Shown: piece by piece, positions 10,500 through 24,222 of the stretch | Layout of the letters: the number at the start of each line of letters is the position of its first letter | Position numbering within the stretch: the stretch's first letter is position 1 | DNA from: Casuarius casuarius | Lineage: Eukaryota > Chordata > Aves > Casuariiformes > Casuariidae | Direction of reading: 5' to 3' | Length of the DNA stretch: 64,000 bases | Assembly: GCA_003342895.1 (NCBI GenBank) | Contig: PTFA01000011.1 | Location: 5,616,134-5,680,133 of the forward strand | Made by a program: the position numbers and the translations under genes | The notes under the pieces: model-generated | The model's input: the letters and a program-made list of their open reading frames with translations, nothing else | What the model was told of the DNA's origin: nothing | Databases searched by the model: none

Positions 10500-13239
10500 C
10501 TAGAGGGAGAAACAAAAAACAAAAGTGGTCCTACACAGACAAAAATTGACAAGAAAATTCACAATACCAAGTTTTATACTGATCATCCTGAAAATAGGGC
10601 ATTTTCCTCTTTAATATTCAGCATGGCTATTCCCACTTTTGCTACCAGTATCTTATCAACAACATAGTGCTGCTTGTATTCCCAGATTGTTAAAGCCCTG
10701 AGGATATCACAGTTATGAAAAATATTACCTTATTCTTCCTTAGCAGAGGTTATTAAATGGGAAAGGTTTCTGGTTTTGTCCTCGTCATTTTACAGCTGAA
10801 AACCTGGCCATAGCTATTTATAGAAGCAAAAACAAGGAACTGAGAATTGGGGATCAGATAGGATCAGCAGAATAGTGTCTGCATAATACATAATTTATAG
10901 AACTGATTCTCAGTAGGGAACCCTTATACATTCTCTTCCTCTCTTTCCTATCTTGTTGCACCAGAAATAAAAAGGCAGATAAAGTGCAGCCTTGCCAAGT
11001 TCCTCTGCAGATGGCTGAGTCTGCATGAATTTGGTCAGATAAAGGTATCAGGCAACCTAAAAGATCATCATTCAGTCTCAAGTGTTAGTTTGTGAATTTG
11101 CTAGGGATACCCGATTAACCAGAAGTGAGCAAGCTGTAACAGATGTAGCAATGTTTTACTTGTTGTCTTTTCACTAACTCGGTGCTGAGTGTTAGGACTA
11201 CTGTCAGATTTAAGCTTTCTGTGCTGGTCATTTGTCTTTTCTGTTGTCTGGTGCTTTACAAAAGTTCCCAAGAGGCAATCATGGGAAATGACACTACTTA
11301 GGGGTGAGTAATTCCTTGGAGCTTTTGAACAATGAACCAGCCACCATTGACTGTTGACTCATCTGAAATATGCAAAAGGGAAAAAATCAATTTAAGGATC
11401 ACGGTAAGATTTCTCATCTTTTTTGATGAAAATGCCTCTGCTACAGAGTAATAGTAATTCTCTCAAGATGCTATTAGCATGTTCTCTATGTAGCAATCAG
11501 TCTACACATACTGCTTCAAGGGCGCTTCCCTTGTAGGAGTTGTTTATATTTTACAAATAGCCTNCAAATAACTTCTTTGCTTTGCAAAGAGAAAGACAGG
11601 AAAAATATTTACACAGAAAAGAGGGTAAGTCCATAAAGATGATTAAAGGGCTTCTGATAATGGCTAGGAAGTGTGATTCTATGATCCCATGATTACACTC
11701 TGCTGACCAGCTCACTGTATACTATTTAGGTAAGTTATACAGATATATCTACATACACAAATACATAGATAAAATAGAATCATTTATAGAACCATTATAC
11801 AGATTAAATAAAAGAATCTTGTTTTCCCCATCCTTTTGCAAACTGTTAAGCATGCTGAAACTAGATTTCCAGATTTGCTGGAGCACAGAGCCATATGGCC
11901 CACTGTTACAGATAGAGGTCTGCTCTTAACAGCAACCAAATCCACGAGGCATGGCTTCTTCACTCATTGCTGGCTTTCAGCACTCCCAGCTGTTTCTCTT
12001 CTGGCTGCTAAAAGGATGCTAGGGAAATTGGCCACAGCATTTCTGTGGACATGATGATAGACAGTAGTTAGTGGCCTCAAAAGAGCTTGAAACACTTTAT
12101 AAAGTCAGCTGTGCCTGCCTCTTCCTCCTCTGCCATGAACCTCCTGGCATGGTGCCACCATCAGTGGCATTAAGCTGTGGATGGAGAATTGGTCCAAGAG
12201 GGTATCAGCTCCCTTTCGGTGATTAAAAATAACCCCGAACTCTGTGCGCTGGCAGCCTTGAGGGGAAAAGAAAGAGGGTTGAAATCTCATCCCCCCAAAG
12301 CAGCATGGAGCATGCAGCCATCCTTCCCCGAGTCTTGCAGAGGCTCCAGTTTTCAACGGGAGTAACAGGGAGGTGACTGCTCACTTGAGAAAATGGAAGG
12401 TGACAGGTGCTGTAGGATTTATGAAAGGTTTGTCGGCCTGCTTGAGGCATCTAGCAGATTCCTCCTTCTGCAGTGCCTGTAACAAAGTTGCTGTAAACCC
12501 ACTCCCTGCAGCAAAAAGGCAGCACCGATTTGGGCACTAGAGCAGCAAGGTCCCCAGGGCTGTGTGACCTGCAGGAGACACTCTGCCCCAACACTGGGCC
12601 AGGAGCAGCACGAACATGTTTTCTCACTAAAAAGTAATTCCTGCTAAAATACTGGAAGTAAAATAAAAGAATAAAAGGGGATGTTATACAGGTCGATATC
12701 CTTCTTCATCGAGAGTATAATCCAGAGTCTAACTTCTAAGGGTTAGCAGAGCTCTTTATCAACAGGCATTTTTTTGGAAAGCTGATTGCAGTGTGCTCTC
12801 TTAGCTCAATACCCAGATTTACACACACCTCCTCTGTGAGCTTTAATAAACATTACAGATAAAAATCCTCACAATACACTGAGAGATGAATATGTCTCCG
12901 TGCTTTTATCTTCAGATTCTTCCCTATACATAGCGCCTCACTCCTCCTCTGAGATACCTGATGCAACAGACTACCCAAAGTGACCTAAATATATGGTTCC
13001 CACTAACTAGTGTGGATTAATGAGATTTTACTGTTTCTATAGGTTGAAATTCTTGACCTTAAGATTAATTTTAGCCATTCATTGAATGCAAAAATAATAT
13101 TGTATTGATGGTAATATCTCTTAACCTTGGTATTAAAGCAAGATTATATTGACAACTGTTAATAGGCAAATTTGTCCAAGAATAAACTTGCATATGTGAG
13201 CTATTTGCACTATATCACCACCAAACTAATTATCTGTTA

Positions 13240-13281
13240 AGAGAGAAAGGAAAGGAAGAAAGGGAAGGAAATAAAGAAAGA
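13240..13281. repeat. Purine-rich (GAAA/GGAA) low-complexity tract
   Basis: Runs of GAAAGGAAAGGAAGAAAGGG then AAGGAAATAAAGAAAG. Similar pyrimidine-rich tracts are at 21508-21541 (CTTCC repeats) and 38588-38618 (TTTTC repeats). Confidence 0.9.
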
Positions 13282-15124
13282 TCGTCAAAAGCAGCCAACA
13301 TTTTCTTGGGAAACATGAATACTTTCATCTCAAAATGACAATCTGCACAGCATAAACAATATTATGAATGGAAAAGTGCTCATTCTTCTTATATAAAAAT
13401 AATGTTAACATTAAATATAAATAAGCTCTACATTATATATACAGAGTAATGTACTATACTTTTGCCATTCATGAAATGACCTGAGCCCCAGGAGCGAATT
13501 ACAGATCTGGGGCTATCTATCATCTTGCAAGTAATTACTGTGTCAAAATGTGCCTCAACAGCATCTGAAGGATAGAAATAAAGGGTTTGGTGACCATAAC
13601 ATTTTATATTTTAGGCAACTATAGACTAGTGGACATATAGTTATTCAAGTGTTCTTGGCATTTGTGTTACCACCTCCCATTAAAGTTGGTAAAACTGTTA
13701 AGTATATATTTGGCTAAATAACCCACAATTTGCTTTCCAAATAATGCAACAGTATTCAGACAATTTTTGGATTCCCATTATAAGCCTCAGCAGATTTCCC
13801 AGATAAATCTCATCCACACACAAATATACATGCAGTGAAATTTTAATTATTCAATTGTACCATAAGTACTTATACACCAGCTGTTTCCAGAAAGATTTTA
13901 ATTAGTCTGTTCCCTTTTTAAACATACATTGCTTTTAGTGCATGAGCACAGACAGCTACAGTAATCATGGTCTGAGAAACTGAAATTCAAATTTTGTCAT
14001 CAGATCCTCAAAGATCATTCCTTTTGTTTGTTTTATTTTACTCTTTGATGGGACTAAGGAAATCTTATAGCAACATAATGATACAAAAGCTGAAAATTAT
14101 TCTTTTGTGTGTGTTTTTGTCCTAAATTTAGGAAGTCTCTTTAGAATACTGATTGCTGATGCTGTGAAGTTGCATCCATTTTCAGCTTCTGCGATTTGCC
14201 CCCATTATTGTTTGTTCACGTACTTACAAAGATAACATGCACAAAATGACTAAGAGGAGAAAACTGGATCATTCATTAAGAAGTGAAATATATCAAACAA
14301 ACCTTAGATCTACTAAATAAGTACATATGTGCAATTTCTGACCTGATGGCAAACTTTTAGAATGCAGAATATCTTTATGAGAATTCACACATTAATTGAG
14401 CAGAGAAATTTCTGAACAGTTTTCCATTCGTTTGCATAAAGTATATGTTAATTATTCATCTAATTTCACTTTTTTTCTGCATAAGTTTCCTTCTTATTCA
14501 AGCATAGCTGACTTAACTAAGCAAGCTGTGCAAAAGGGTCAGATAATCCAAAAGATAAACAATGGTAGAACAAGCATATTTTTGAATGCTGAAATGGTGG
14601 CATATTTGGGGGAATACAGTCCAGTAGTCCCCTCTTCATTAAGACAGAAATTGTAAAACTTTCTTAATGTGTATTTTTGGCTCAGGTGCTGAAATAAAGA
14701 AGTTTTTAAAAAATATCACTTTGAGTATGAGATGCATCCAGATTTGAGGAATTCAAAGTAATTTGTTTTGAGCGTTTTTACTAGAGGAAAAAAAATGAAA
14801 TAAAGGTCCTAATTTGCAAATGGATTTAAACAACACTCACAAAATAGGTGAAGCAAAACTATTATTCATAAATGACCGTTCTCTAAGGCTGTGAAAAGAA
14901 TAGGGATGTCCCATCTCTCAGACGAGCACTGAAACCACCAGCTGAAAGTCACTTTTGTTGACTCCAGGAGTAATCCATTGCTTCAGCAAAGTGGAACCAT
15001 TTCAGCAAGGGATCCTGGGGAATGGCTCCATGTTACAATCCATACAGCAGCAAAAACTCTTCAAGCGATTCCTGCCTTTTTCCCCATCTTCAGGGACTTG
15101 TTATCACCCCGCAGTGCAGTTTGC

Positions 15125-15169
15125 NNNNNNNNNNNNNNNNNNNNNNNNNNNNNNNNNNNNNNNNNNNNN
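15125..15169. other. Assembly gap (45 N)
   Basis: Forty-five consecutive N. Frames that cross it are artefacts. More than thirty isolated single Ns occur elsewhere (for example 4526, 9657, 18171, 22235, 40868, 44255, 57141, 61185). They probably mark ambiguous or heterozygous calls. Confidence 0.98.
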
Positions 15170-16170
15170 GCAATGTGTATTTGCAGATAGGGGAACACAA
15201 ACAGCACAAAAAAAAAGTTGCTCTATCATATTTGAGGAGCTGTTAATTTTTTGCAGATAAGGACAGGACAAGAATGAGTGGAATAAGTCAGTGAAGATTT
15301 CTGGGGAAAATCTAGCAAGGAATCACAAATCACAAGACATCTGAACCTGCATTACATTTAAGTGCCTTAGCCAGAGGACTTATAAAATACAAAAAAAAAA
15401 AAAAGGTAGGCAAGTAAGGACAGGGATGCCACCTCATTCTTCTGGGTTTTGTGAAGTCTACCAGGGAATATAATGTTAAATTAGAAGTATTTCCCATTGA
15501 AATTCCTGTGTATTTCAGCTTGATGTCCTCAGGGGAGAGGACTTGTGTGATCATGTTCTTTCACTCTGTTCTAATCATTTAAGAACCATTGATCAATTTC
15601 AGCTAATTTTAAGCGACAGTAAAGATCTCAGGATCATTGCTTTCCTATAACTGTCCCAAAGGGCAGGCTGCTGCAGGAGCTCACTCCTCCTTAGGCAGCA
15701 GAGAACCTATAGGAAGGAATGCCTTCAAAAAAACCCTAATGGAGACAAAAACTTGAGTCAAAATCTGTGGCCAGGAATCAATTTTTCAATAAAGGTTTCT
15801 TTCCACTGTGAGTTCTTTGGTGTCTAATAAGGAACAGATCCCTTTTGAAGCTTTTCACATGGTTGGGGGCATTTAAAACNTCTAAACCCTTCCCACCTCT
15901 CCCTTCTCCCCTTCCTTGCACCCCTACTCTCCCTGCTTCTGTTCCCTCTTGTCTCCTAATGGATCAGTGCACACTGCAGCATTTGTATAATTCAATTAAA
16001 AAGTCAGTCAACCATGAGGCACAATTTCANTGGAAAGCAGGGAAGGTTTTTTTCTGCAGCTCATGGAGCAAACTTGTTATTTCAAGATGCATCCAGACTA
16101 AAATCATTTACCAGATTCAGCCGTATGTTCCATACAATTTTTGATGGTCCCAAAAAAATAAGCTTTGGCC

Positions 16171-16189
16171 AAAAAAAAAGGGGGGGGGG
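16171..16189. repeat. A9G10 homopolymer junction
   Basis: Nine A followed by ten G. Smaller A/G junctions occur at 46506-46521 (G7 then TA9) and around 57897-57921 (A-rich then G8). Confidence 0.95.
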
Positions 16190-19100
16190 ACAAAAGAAAA
16201 AAAGCAAAACCCAAACCAGTCAATGATTTCTCCAGCTTCAGTAGGAAGAAGACTAAAATAGGAACTTACTTCATGAATATGGATAGGAGATAGGACTGGA
16301 CTAATAGCTGTAAGAGCTGACAAGGCATTTGATTTAGGAAAAGCAGCAGCAGTGTTTTCTGTGATAAATGCAGGTAAGTAGAATATACCCATGTCAGTAT
16401 CCTAATTTAGGATTTGATTAGACTTTGATTCCCCTTGCCTAGCTTCGAGTGCTGGAACAGGGACTTTTAATCTCTTTTTGTAAAATACCACTATATCACC
16501 TATATACATGTACTGGAAACTTGTGAAAGTACTGTTAAGGGGGAAAAGAAAGTTTTTGCACCTTCATTTAAATTGCAAAGAATAGCTGCCCAAAGCGACT
16601 GGTTGTGAAATTCATTGAAAATGTGTTTTGTTATTAACCAATTTTGAACTTAAAATATGTGACAGGCTTCCTTTCACTTCAGTGCCTGAAGCAAAGAAGA
16701 ACAAAACAGTGAACTAATATACAGCATATATAAACTTCTATTTTAATAGGAGAACATCATCAACCATAAAGAAGACAGGTAGAAGAAAAGTTTACTTGTA
16801 AACCTTCAAAAGAATTGATAGCCTTTTCTCCTCATACTACTGCAGTGGCACTTTTGGCACATTTTGCTCCTAAGTGTTTTTTTCATAGCACTGAATTATA
16901 TATACATTCCTATTAATAAAAGCCCACATCACACGAGAATAAAAGTCCCACACTAATGTTTCAGGAGCTGAATCTACAACTCCTTTTGAGAGTTCAAGTT
17001 GTGCCTGTGAATCAGAGATTTCTTTCACCAAAGGAAAAAAAAACAAATGTGTTCTGTAGTGTATTCATAAGTGGCCCTTATCAAAGGCAAGTAAAAATAT
17101 TACCCATATCTATTTATTTTGAAAATGTATTCTTGCAAATATAGTAAGAGGGTGAGATATCTACAATGGTTAAACATGAAGAGTTTAACAATATTTTTCA
17201 GGGTCCTTCAAGCCTCGTTCCAGATTTTGTCCTGTGTCTTATTTCATTGACACAGTTTTTTAAAGATTTTTTTTCCCTTAGTATTTTTTTTTAAAGCTCC
17301 AGTTTCCTGAAGGGAACAGTTTCTCTAATTAGAATACATAACAGACTTTTCTTATTGACAACATTGTATTTTTGTCTTTCAGTAAAGTCATTAATTGCTT
17401 CAGACTTTACCTTAGGAAAAAAGAGCTAAAAATCTGCAAATTTTTGCCTTCATTCTGCTTTCTGTAGAGGATAAGAAAGTCAATTCAGAGTCTGAGGAAA
17501 CATTTGCAGCCTGTCCAACTATAACTAATGGCTGCTGAAATAGGAGGAGGTGGGGAAAGAGACAACTGGCACAGATGATGGGAGAATATCCCTGTTAAAA
17601 GCCATTGTTCCAAATGAGTCAACGGCGATCTGCAGCACAAGAGGCAGACGATGTCTTAAGTCTGCTTCCAGCATTTTAATTTTTGTTCTTCTGAAGTTCC
17701 AGAATACTCAATGCCTCCACTTCAGAAAACAAAACAAAGCAGACTGAAGTTTGCAAACTTCAGCTTATCAGACATAAAAAAAGGAAAACCCCAACCCTAC
17801 ATGAAAATCAAGATGTGTAACTTCTCAGTTTGTGAGAGAAATTAGATTTCTTAAGTGTCATCTTTCCTCCTCACAAAGTATAGGAGGATCGCTGCTCTTG
17901 GTTCTCCTCATCATAAAAAGGACAGACGCCAGCTGGAGTAGGTGTGTGTATGTGTAAACCTCCTTTTCCTGTCATCAGAAATTAACTGCCTATACAAATA
18001 ATGACCTGATCTCCAATTAACACAGAGAGTGGAGATACCAATGATTTCTTCTGTTCCCTTCCCTGTAGTACCTTGTGGTTGTGGCTTTTGATAATTTCCT
18101 ACAGATTTAGGTTTGTTAGAGCAAATGTGGAACTGATTTGTGACTCCTGTTGGGAGGGTGAGTGTGGAGTNCGTGCTCAGTGGACTTTTCTGCGCTAGGC
18201 ATCCATTGCTGCCTGCCATCACAGGGGGTTGAATCCAGGCAATCAGATGGTCTCTTCCAGCCTTATCTTTCACATACCATGAAAAAGCAACACATTATCA
18301 TCACATTTATACATCATGAAATATGGTGAGATTGCTGAGAGAATAATCAAAACATTTTAAAAAGTTATTCTGCTAACCTTAAGAAAGTCGCAATAGATCA
18401 AGACTACTAGAAAGTAGTATAAATGTTTCTACTATGACTTAGCTTTTATGGTATCTTTTATACAAGCTCCCTCAAGATTGCTTCTCAGAGTTAACTAGCA
18501 CAACTGCAGACCTCAAATAATAAATACTACCTCAGGTACCTCAGCGCAAGGAGGTAGACATGCTTTCAGCTGAGAAATGGCATGAAANAAATGGAGAAGC
18601 TCAGTAAAGTGTAGAGATACAGACAAAGCTGTTTCCGATGGCAGAAGCTAGAGAGGAGAAGGCTTTCTCACCAGTAAAGTAGAGACACAGAGGTAAGGTT
18701 AGCAGAGAATAGGTATGGTTGTATGAGGATCAGAAAGGCATGAATAAATTCACAGCTCCAAAAGGTACATTACACTGACTGTGGTCATGAGAGTTTTAAA
18801 AACAAGAAGGGCAACTTTAATTGAAGAACTACCCTAGTTAAAACAACTTCTGCTGTGGAAGAAAAACTATTGTTCAAAGGAATTCTTTATGACTGTCATA
18901 CTATTTTTTGACCCAATCAGATTAGAATAATTATAAGCCTATAATGACATCAAACGCCCCCAATAAGACCAGCCACTTAAAGCCAGAATCTGACACCTTA
19001 TTCATGCTGAATAGCAATTTAATCTGCTGTGGGACTACTCAGTATGAGTAACTGTAACAGAATTTCCTCTTTGGCAGTTATTAGCATATTTTATCTGTCA

Positions 19101-21895
19101 ATATATCGCTAAAAGATTAGCCAGGCATATTTGTGGTTAGGGTAACTGATCCAAAAGAGGCTGTTGACTGACCCACCTCACCTCAGAAACAGAGATGTGA
19201 GAGACATGACCTGAGATAGTCTGCTGTAATACACAGAGTAACAGAAAAGAATAGTAAACTAGTGATAGGAAGGTGAGTATCCCTAATAACTTTTTAAGTC
19301 ATCTTTTATAACCATTTTAATTAGGGCATAAAATCCTATGTAAATTCTTTGGAACAACAGCAATATTTATTAGTGAAGTTTCGGTCCAAGCAATAAAACC
19401 ACGTTCAATTTGTTTCAATTTTTTGCCTGTGGTTTAATTTAACGCTATCCATTCTTTATGCCATCTTTGTACTAATGGAAACAACAATATTTTCCTCATT
19501 TAATAATGACATGCTTGATGGGATTCAGTATCTTAACCAAATTCTCCCTTGGGAACATTAAGACTTTGTTGTTTTCAGATGCTTTAAAGTTAAATACCAT
19601 CCAGCTCTTAGTAGCAGACTGTGTTTGCTCTTAATGCCATTGATTGGTAATGGATTTGCTATGAATGAAGTTGATCTTTGCTTTCCTGAAGGGTTCTTGT
19701 ATTCATAAAATAATAAAACTATATAGTTTTTGGTTTATGGGCCTATATTTTTTTAACTCAGCTGAGTGCATTCATTTCTAGCAGCACTCATGATCCCTAT
19801 TGTCAACACCACTAGCTGCAATATATCCAAACTCTACTAAGGGGGTCACATCTACACTAGTTTGCAACTGACAGATTCATTTCCTACCTTCTCTTGAGAC
19901 AGCAATGAGGACTGAAAAAATCAGAGGTCCAGTGTAATTACTATGTATATTTCAGATTAAATAAATGTGATAAAAGCTTCCATCTGGCTGTTGATCAAAC
20001 GTGCAAAGGCAGGCTGATTTTCCATGACATATTACAATATGTCTCTTGTAACAGTCCCTAATGCCATCCTGTAAATTACTTACATTCGGGATTACTTGAC
20101 TATGGCAGACAGAAATATTACTCACTGCTTAAGTGCTGCCTAGTGGGAGTATGGNAGACGTGGTCTAATCTCAAAGTTGTTAAGCAAAGCATTAAGAAAT
20201 AATGGGGCCATGTTTATTTTACTAAATGGCGATTGTGCTCACACTATTTGAAGATGGCAGACTCAATTTAATAGTAGCCTGAGCTATATTCCTGATGCTG
20301 AAAAGCTGTACAAAGTCTACAGTCGGGGAAAGATGTGTAAGCAGGGTGCTGGCACAGTACTACAGGAGAACTTTGAAAATGAGAAAAATCTTGCTGGTTA
20401 AAATACATCAATAGTTTCAAATACTATTCTATCTGCTGACAAAATGCAAGCCTCTTTCTGGACACCAACTCTGAGATTTGGGACCTGTAATAAAAAAATC
20501 CCCAAACCAGCCACCCTAAAAAGAAACAACAGAAAAGTCAAGGGAAAATTAGAAAATGATGCTGGCATTTCTCCATTTAGTGTACAGCTTTTCTTGCAGT
20601 GGTGGTTGGAATGGGTGGAGAATCATATCTTATTATATTAGTAAAGGTCTTTTAAATAGCTTATACTAAGAAAAGAAGGCTAGGGAAAAGAAAAGGAGAT
20701 ATTCATCAAAGAGCAACTACTTCAGATGAGAAGGGTTCTTCTTTCCTAATGATTTGTAGCTCCTAGAGGTTTACAGAAGACTCAGAGAAGAACAACAAAA
20801 TTAATTCAGCCTTGAAAATACCAATGCTTATTTTAAAAGAAAGAAAATTCTCCTACTCTAGCCACACCAGAGATATCTCTAGTCTGTAGTATCAAGTTTT
20901 TCCTTCTTGTTGAGCGTTCATTCTGCACACAAAGTGTACCAGCACACTCTGTGTAAATCAGAGGTGCTGCCCAACAAGGAGAGTTTTGGCCCTTTGAATT
21001 CTTGTTGCAAAGCCCAGCAAAAATCTTTTGTTGTTCTACAGCTCTTAAAAGGCTTAAAATCACTTTCACACTGCAGTGGTTAAAACTGGTGTCCTTCTAG
21101 CCACTGGTCTGGAAAAAATGCTTGGAAGCATTTATGAGTCTAGTAAACATCTCATGATATTTTTGGCTCTAGCAATATTCTGCTCATCTCCTATTTGCTC
21201 ACTCTACCAAGTCACTTTCTTTTCCTTTCCCTGTTCAGTTCTCACTCTGTTTTAACTGCCTGAGATTTTCCATATAATCCCTTTACTCTGAGTTGTCTCA
21301 TTAGCCTGCATTGCTTGGCATCCAATCTTATTTAAACAAAATGGTTCGTTAAATGACACTCCTTTTTAAAAGGTAAAAAAACTAGTTTAAAAAAGCAGTC
21401 CTCTTTAGGACATCATGAACACAAAACNCAAAAGAAAAAAGAATGTTCCAAATAAGCTGGAATTAACAAGACTCTTCCTAATGGCGCTGTTGAGCAGCTT
21501 TTCATAACCTCTTTCCTTCTTCCCTTCCTTCCTTCCTGCTTTCATNGTCTGTTCCCATTACACTACAGCCAGGTAAGGACATGATGTTTATCTCTGAAGT
21601 ATTCTGTCAGATTAAAATGATTAAAAAAAAAAGAAGATGCATTCCAAAAATGTGATTCTGATTATTATGGCATTCTATTTAACATACAAGCTTTTATTAC
21701 TGTCAGCAAAATGTTAGTTATGACTATCTCACTAGTATCTATAACTATCTCATTCTAGATATGAAAGACTAGTAGACACTACATTCAGCTGAAAAACAGG
21801 GATACACTCTGAAAGGCTGAGCACATAAAGCCAAATGTGGATATTTTAAGTTTTCCAATTCTACAGGCCCTCATTCAGCTAAAAAGCATGTAATA

Positions 21896-21947
21896 AATCA
21901 CAGAATCACAGAACGGTTGAGGTTGGAAGGAACCTCTGGAGATCATC
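21896..21947 (-). repeat. CR1 LINE 3'-terminal stub
   Basis: A 52-bp piece reading AATCACAGAATCACAGAACG then GTTGAGGTTGGAAGGAACCT then CTGGAGATCATC. This is the reverse complement of the avian CR1 3' terminus, including the short terminal repeats. It is an extremely 5'-truncated copy, or the remains of one. The better conservation compared with the 23861 copy suggests a younger insertion. Confidence 0.92.
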
Positions 21948-22571
21948 AAAAATGAGACTTAATATACAATTAAGTGCTTTTGTTCAGTTGGAACAGGAGT
22001 GTTAGATCCTAGTATCAGTTTACAGGAGAGATGGTTACTGAAAGAGAGAGGGACAAACTAAGCAGGGAACTTTAGCTGCAAGAAGTGGTGTCTTTAGCCC
22101 TCCTTGTGCAGCTTTAGCATCATGCTCCTGCAGAGGTGAGATTCGTGAATTCAGACTTTCTCTCTGAGGCCTGAGCATCAGGGTCCCGATGCAAGGAGCA
22201 GCAGTGAGCCTGGGGTGCTGGGCAAGGCACAGTCNGAGTGTCCCCCCTGCTGCTAGCAACCTCTAATCAGAGCGCTGCTCTGGTCACCTGCACCAAGGAG
22301 GCAGCACATGGCCTGCTCCCGCAAAGTCCATTTTGGTAATTAAGATGGAAGGTTTTTTTCATGTCTCCCAGTTCAGCAAGATCATGAAATGTCACGTTTG
22401 CTCTGCCTAGTGATGACTTAGTCTGTTCACAACTCTTAGCCTAGACACTAGTGAGCTGTCCCTCCAGAGCACCATACTGGCGACAAGCTTGGAGAGCAAG
22501 ATTAGTTTTCCAGTGATTTGCCTAAAGCATGGAAAATGCAGATTTAAATCCTTCCATACAACAAATATTTT

Positions 22572-22637
22572 GTGTAAGCTTAGGCAAAGTGTTTTGTCTA
22601 TCTGTGCCTCAGTTCCCCCAAATAAACTGTGAAAACA
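22572..22637 (+). repeat. MIR-like SINE remnant
   Basis: Reads GTGTAAGCTTAGGCAAAGTG...TATCTGTGCCTCAGTTCCCC...AACTGTGAAAAC. This follows the MIR core in sense order (GTGACCTTGGGCAAGT...CTCTGTGCCTCAGTTTCCTC...CTGTAAAATGG). The upstream TTTGCCTAAAGCATGG...TTTAAATCC may be an eroded extension. Confidence 0.8.
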
Positions 22638-23860
22638 AGAGATGTCTCCACTGTCACTGTCAATGCGGTCCTGCAGGTACTTAACCTACCTATCATTTTG
22701 AGCAATATTCTATTTAAGACTTGTTTAAAAACATTTGGAATGGAATTTAGTGGGTTTAACTTTTACTAAGTTTTTGTTGGCTCTATCTGGATAAAAGGAA
22801 ACTGAACATCTATTATTATGTGCTTGCATAATGAAATCATTAGCTGGATGCCTATATTTCTGAGAGACAAGACTGAACAAGATAGCTATATGCAGAAGTC
22901 ATTCACCTCCAGGACTGGATGAAGATAAAAATATATATAAATATGGGAATAAACCAGAAATAGGATGAATTGACTTCCAGACTATGGTAAAAAACAGGAA
23001 AGTATTACAAATATTGTTAAACATTGTTCGACAGGTAGATAAAGGGTTCATAAATAAACAACACTAAATTTAACAGGAAAAATTATTCAATTTTAGTATT
23101 AGAATCACTGAAGATGTAGGTCAGCTGATACAAAAAGACAAGGAAGTTAATCTTTAAAAAAATGAAAAGCCACAGTCTCCTGGCTTTAGTTTTCTTTTTC
23201 ATCCCAGTAATGTCTGCTATCTCATAAGTGCTAATAAGTTATGTATTACAGTTAAACTTGAAAAAATTATGAATAAAACTACTTTATATTTAGTAACACC
23301 AACTTCCTAAAATCTTTGGGGAGGATTTAAAGGTTAGTTCCTCTACCTTTATATTAATCAAATGCAGCAATACACTTTGGAACTTTAAAATTACATGGAG
23401 CAAGCAATCCTGAATCTAGCTGTCAAGGTTGCAATGAATGATATTACAAGCCAATCATACATTTTTCTGACAATTGAGCAACAAGAGAGATCACAACAAT
23501 CACAATAAAAAAGCCATCCAATGTTACTGTTTTAAAATTCTGTGTGTGTACAGGTATGGTGATTTAATTCCATATACAACTTTAGTAATGTATAAAGCAC
23601 ACCAATATGTTAAGATATTTCAAAGGATGTTTGTGCCTGTCATTGCTGCCATAGCGTATAAGTGGTTAAATCTTTATCATGCTATAAACTAGCATTGTTC
23701 CAAAAGTTACCACAGCTCTGCAAATATAAGCAGTAGTATAATATATTTCACATATGTTAAGCATGACATTCCTGGTGAATGAGACACAAAAATAAAAGAC
23801 CGCACCAAATTCAGACCTTGCAGAGCTCAACTAGTTAGTGGCCGNTAACACTCAAACACA

Positions 23861-24222
23861 GTAAGGGTCACCAAGGTTGTTGGAGGCTGGAGCACATAAC
23901 ATATGAGGAGACACTAAGAGAATTATGTTTGTTGCTGTGTTCAGCTGCTGCATGGGAAGGACAAGAGAAGATGGAGCCAGATTCTCATTGGAGGTGCACA
24001 GAGTAGCACCAGAGGCAATGGGCACAAGCTGGAACATGGGAAATTCTGACTAGATATTAAGAAATTCATTTTCACCATAAGGGTGTCCCAAATCTGTGAC
24101 AGATTATCCAGAGAAGCTGTGGGATCTCCATCTTTGGAGATAGGTAAAACTCACCTGCTCTGAGCTGGGCTTGGACCAAACGATCTCCAGAGGTCCCCTC
24201 CAACCGCTATTATTCTATGATT
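23861..24222 (+). repeat. CR1 LINE fragment, 3' end, 5'-truncated
   Basis: About 360 bp of the 3' end of an avian CR1 non-LTR retrotransposon in sense orientation. Recognisable landmarks in order are CACCAAGG...GGCTGGAGCAC...TATGAGGAGACACTAAGAGA, GAGGCAATGGGCACAAGCTG, GTGTCCCAAA...CAGAGAAGCTGTGGGATCTC, CATCTTTGGAGATA, and GATCTCCAGAGGTCCCCTCC followed by AACCGCTATTATTCTATGATT. Truncation at the 5' side is typical of CR1. Several small deletions and substitutions show that it is old. A minus-strand frame across it is only the antisense of this repeat. Confidence 0.93.

Noticed and set aside
10279..10515. Single continuous CADM2 TM frame
   Set aside because: It reads through the acceptor on one side and the donor on the other. 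The true exon is 10374-10499.
14955..15260. Overlapping plus-strand frames
   Set aside because: They are open only because they cross the 45-bp N gap.
23852..24037. Minus-strand 61-codon frame
   Set aside because: It lies on the antisense of the CR1 3' fragment.
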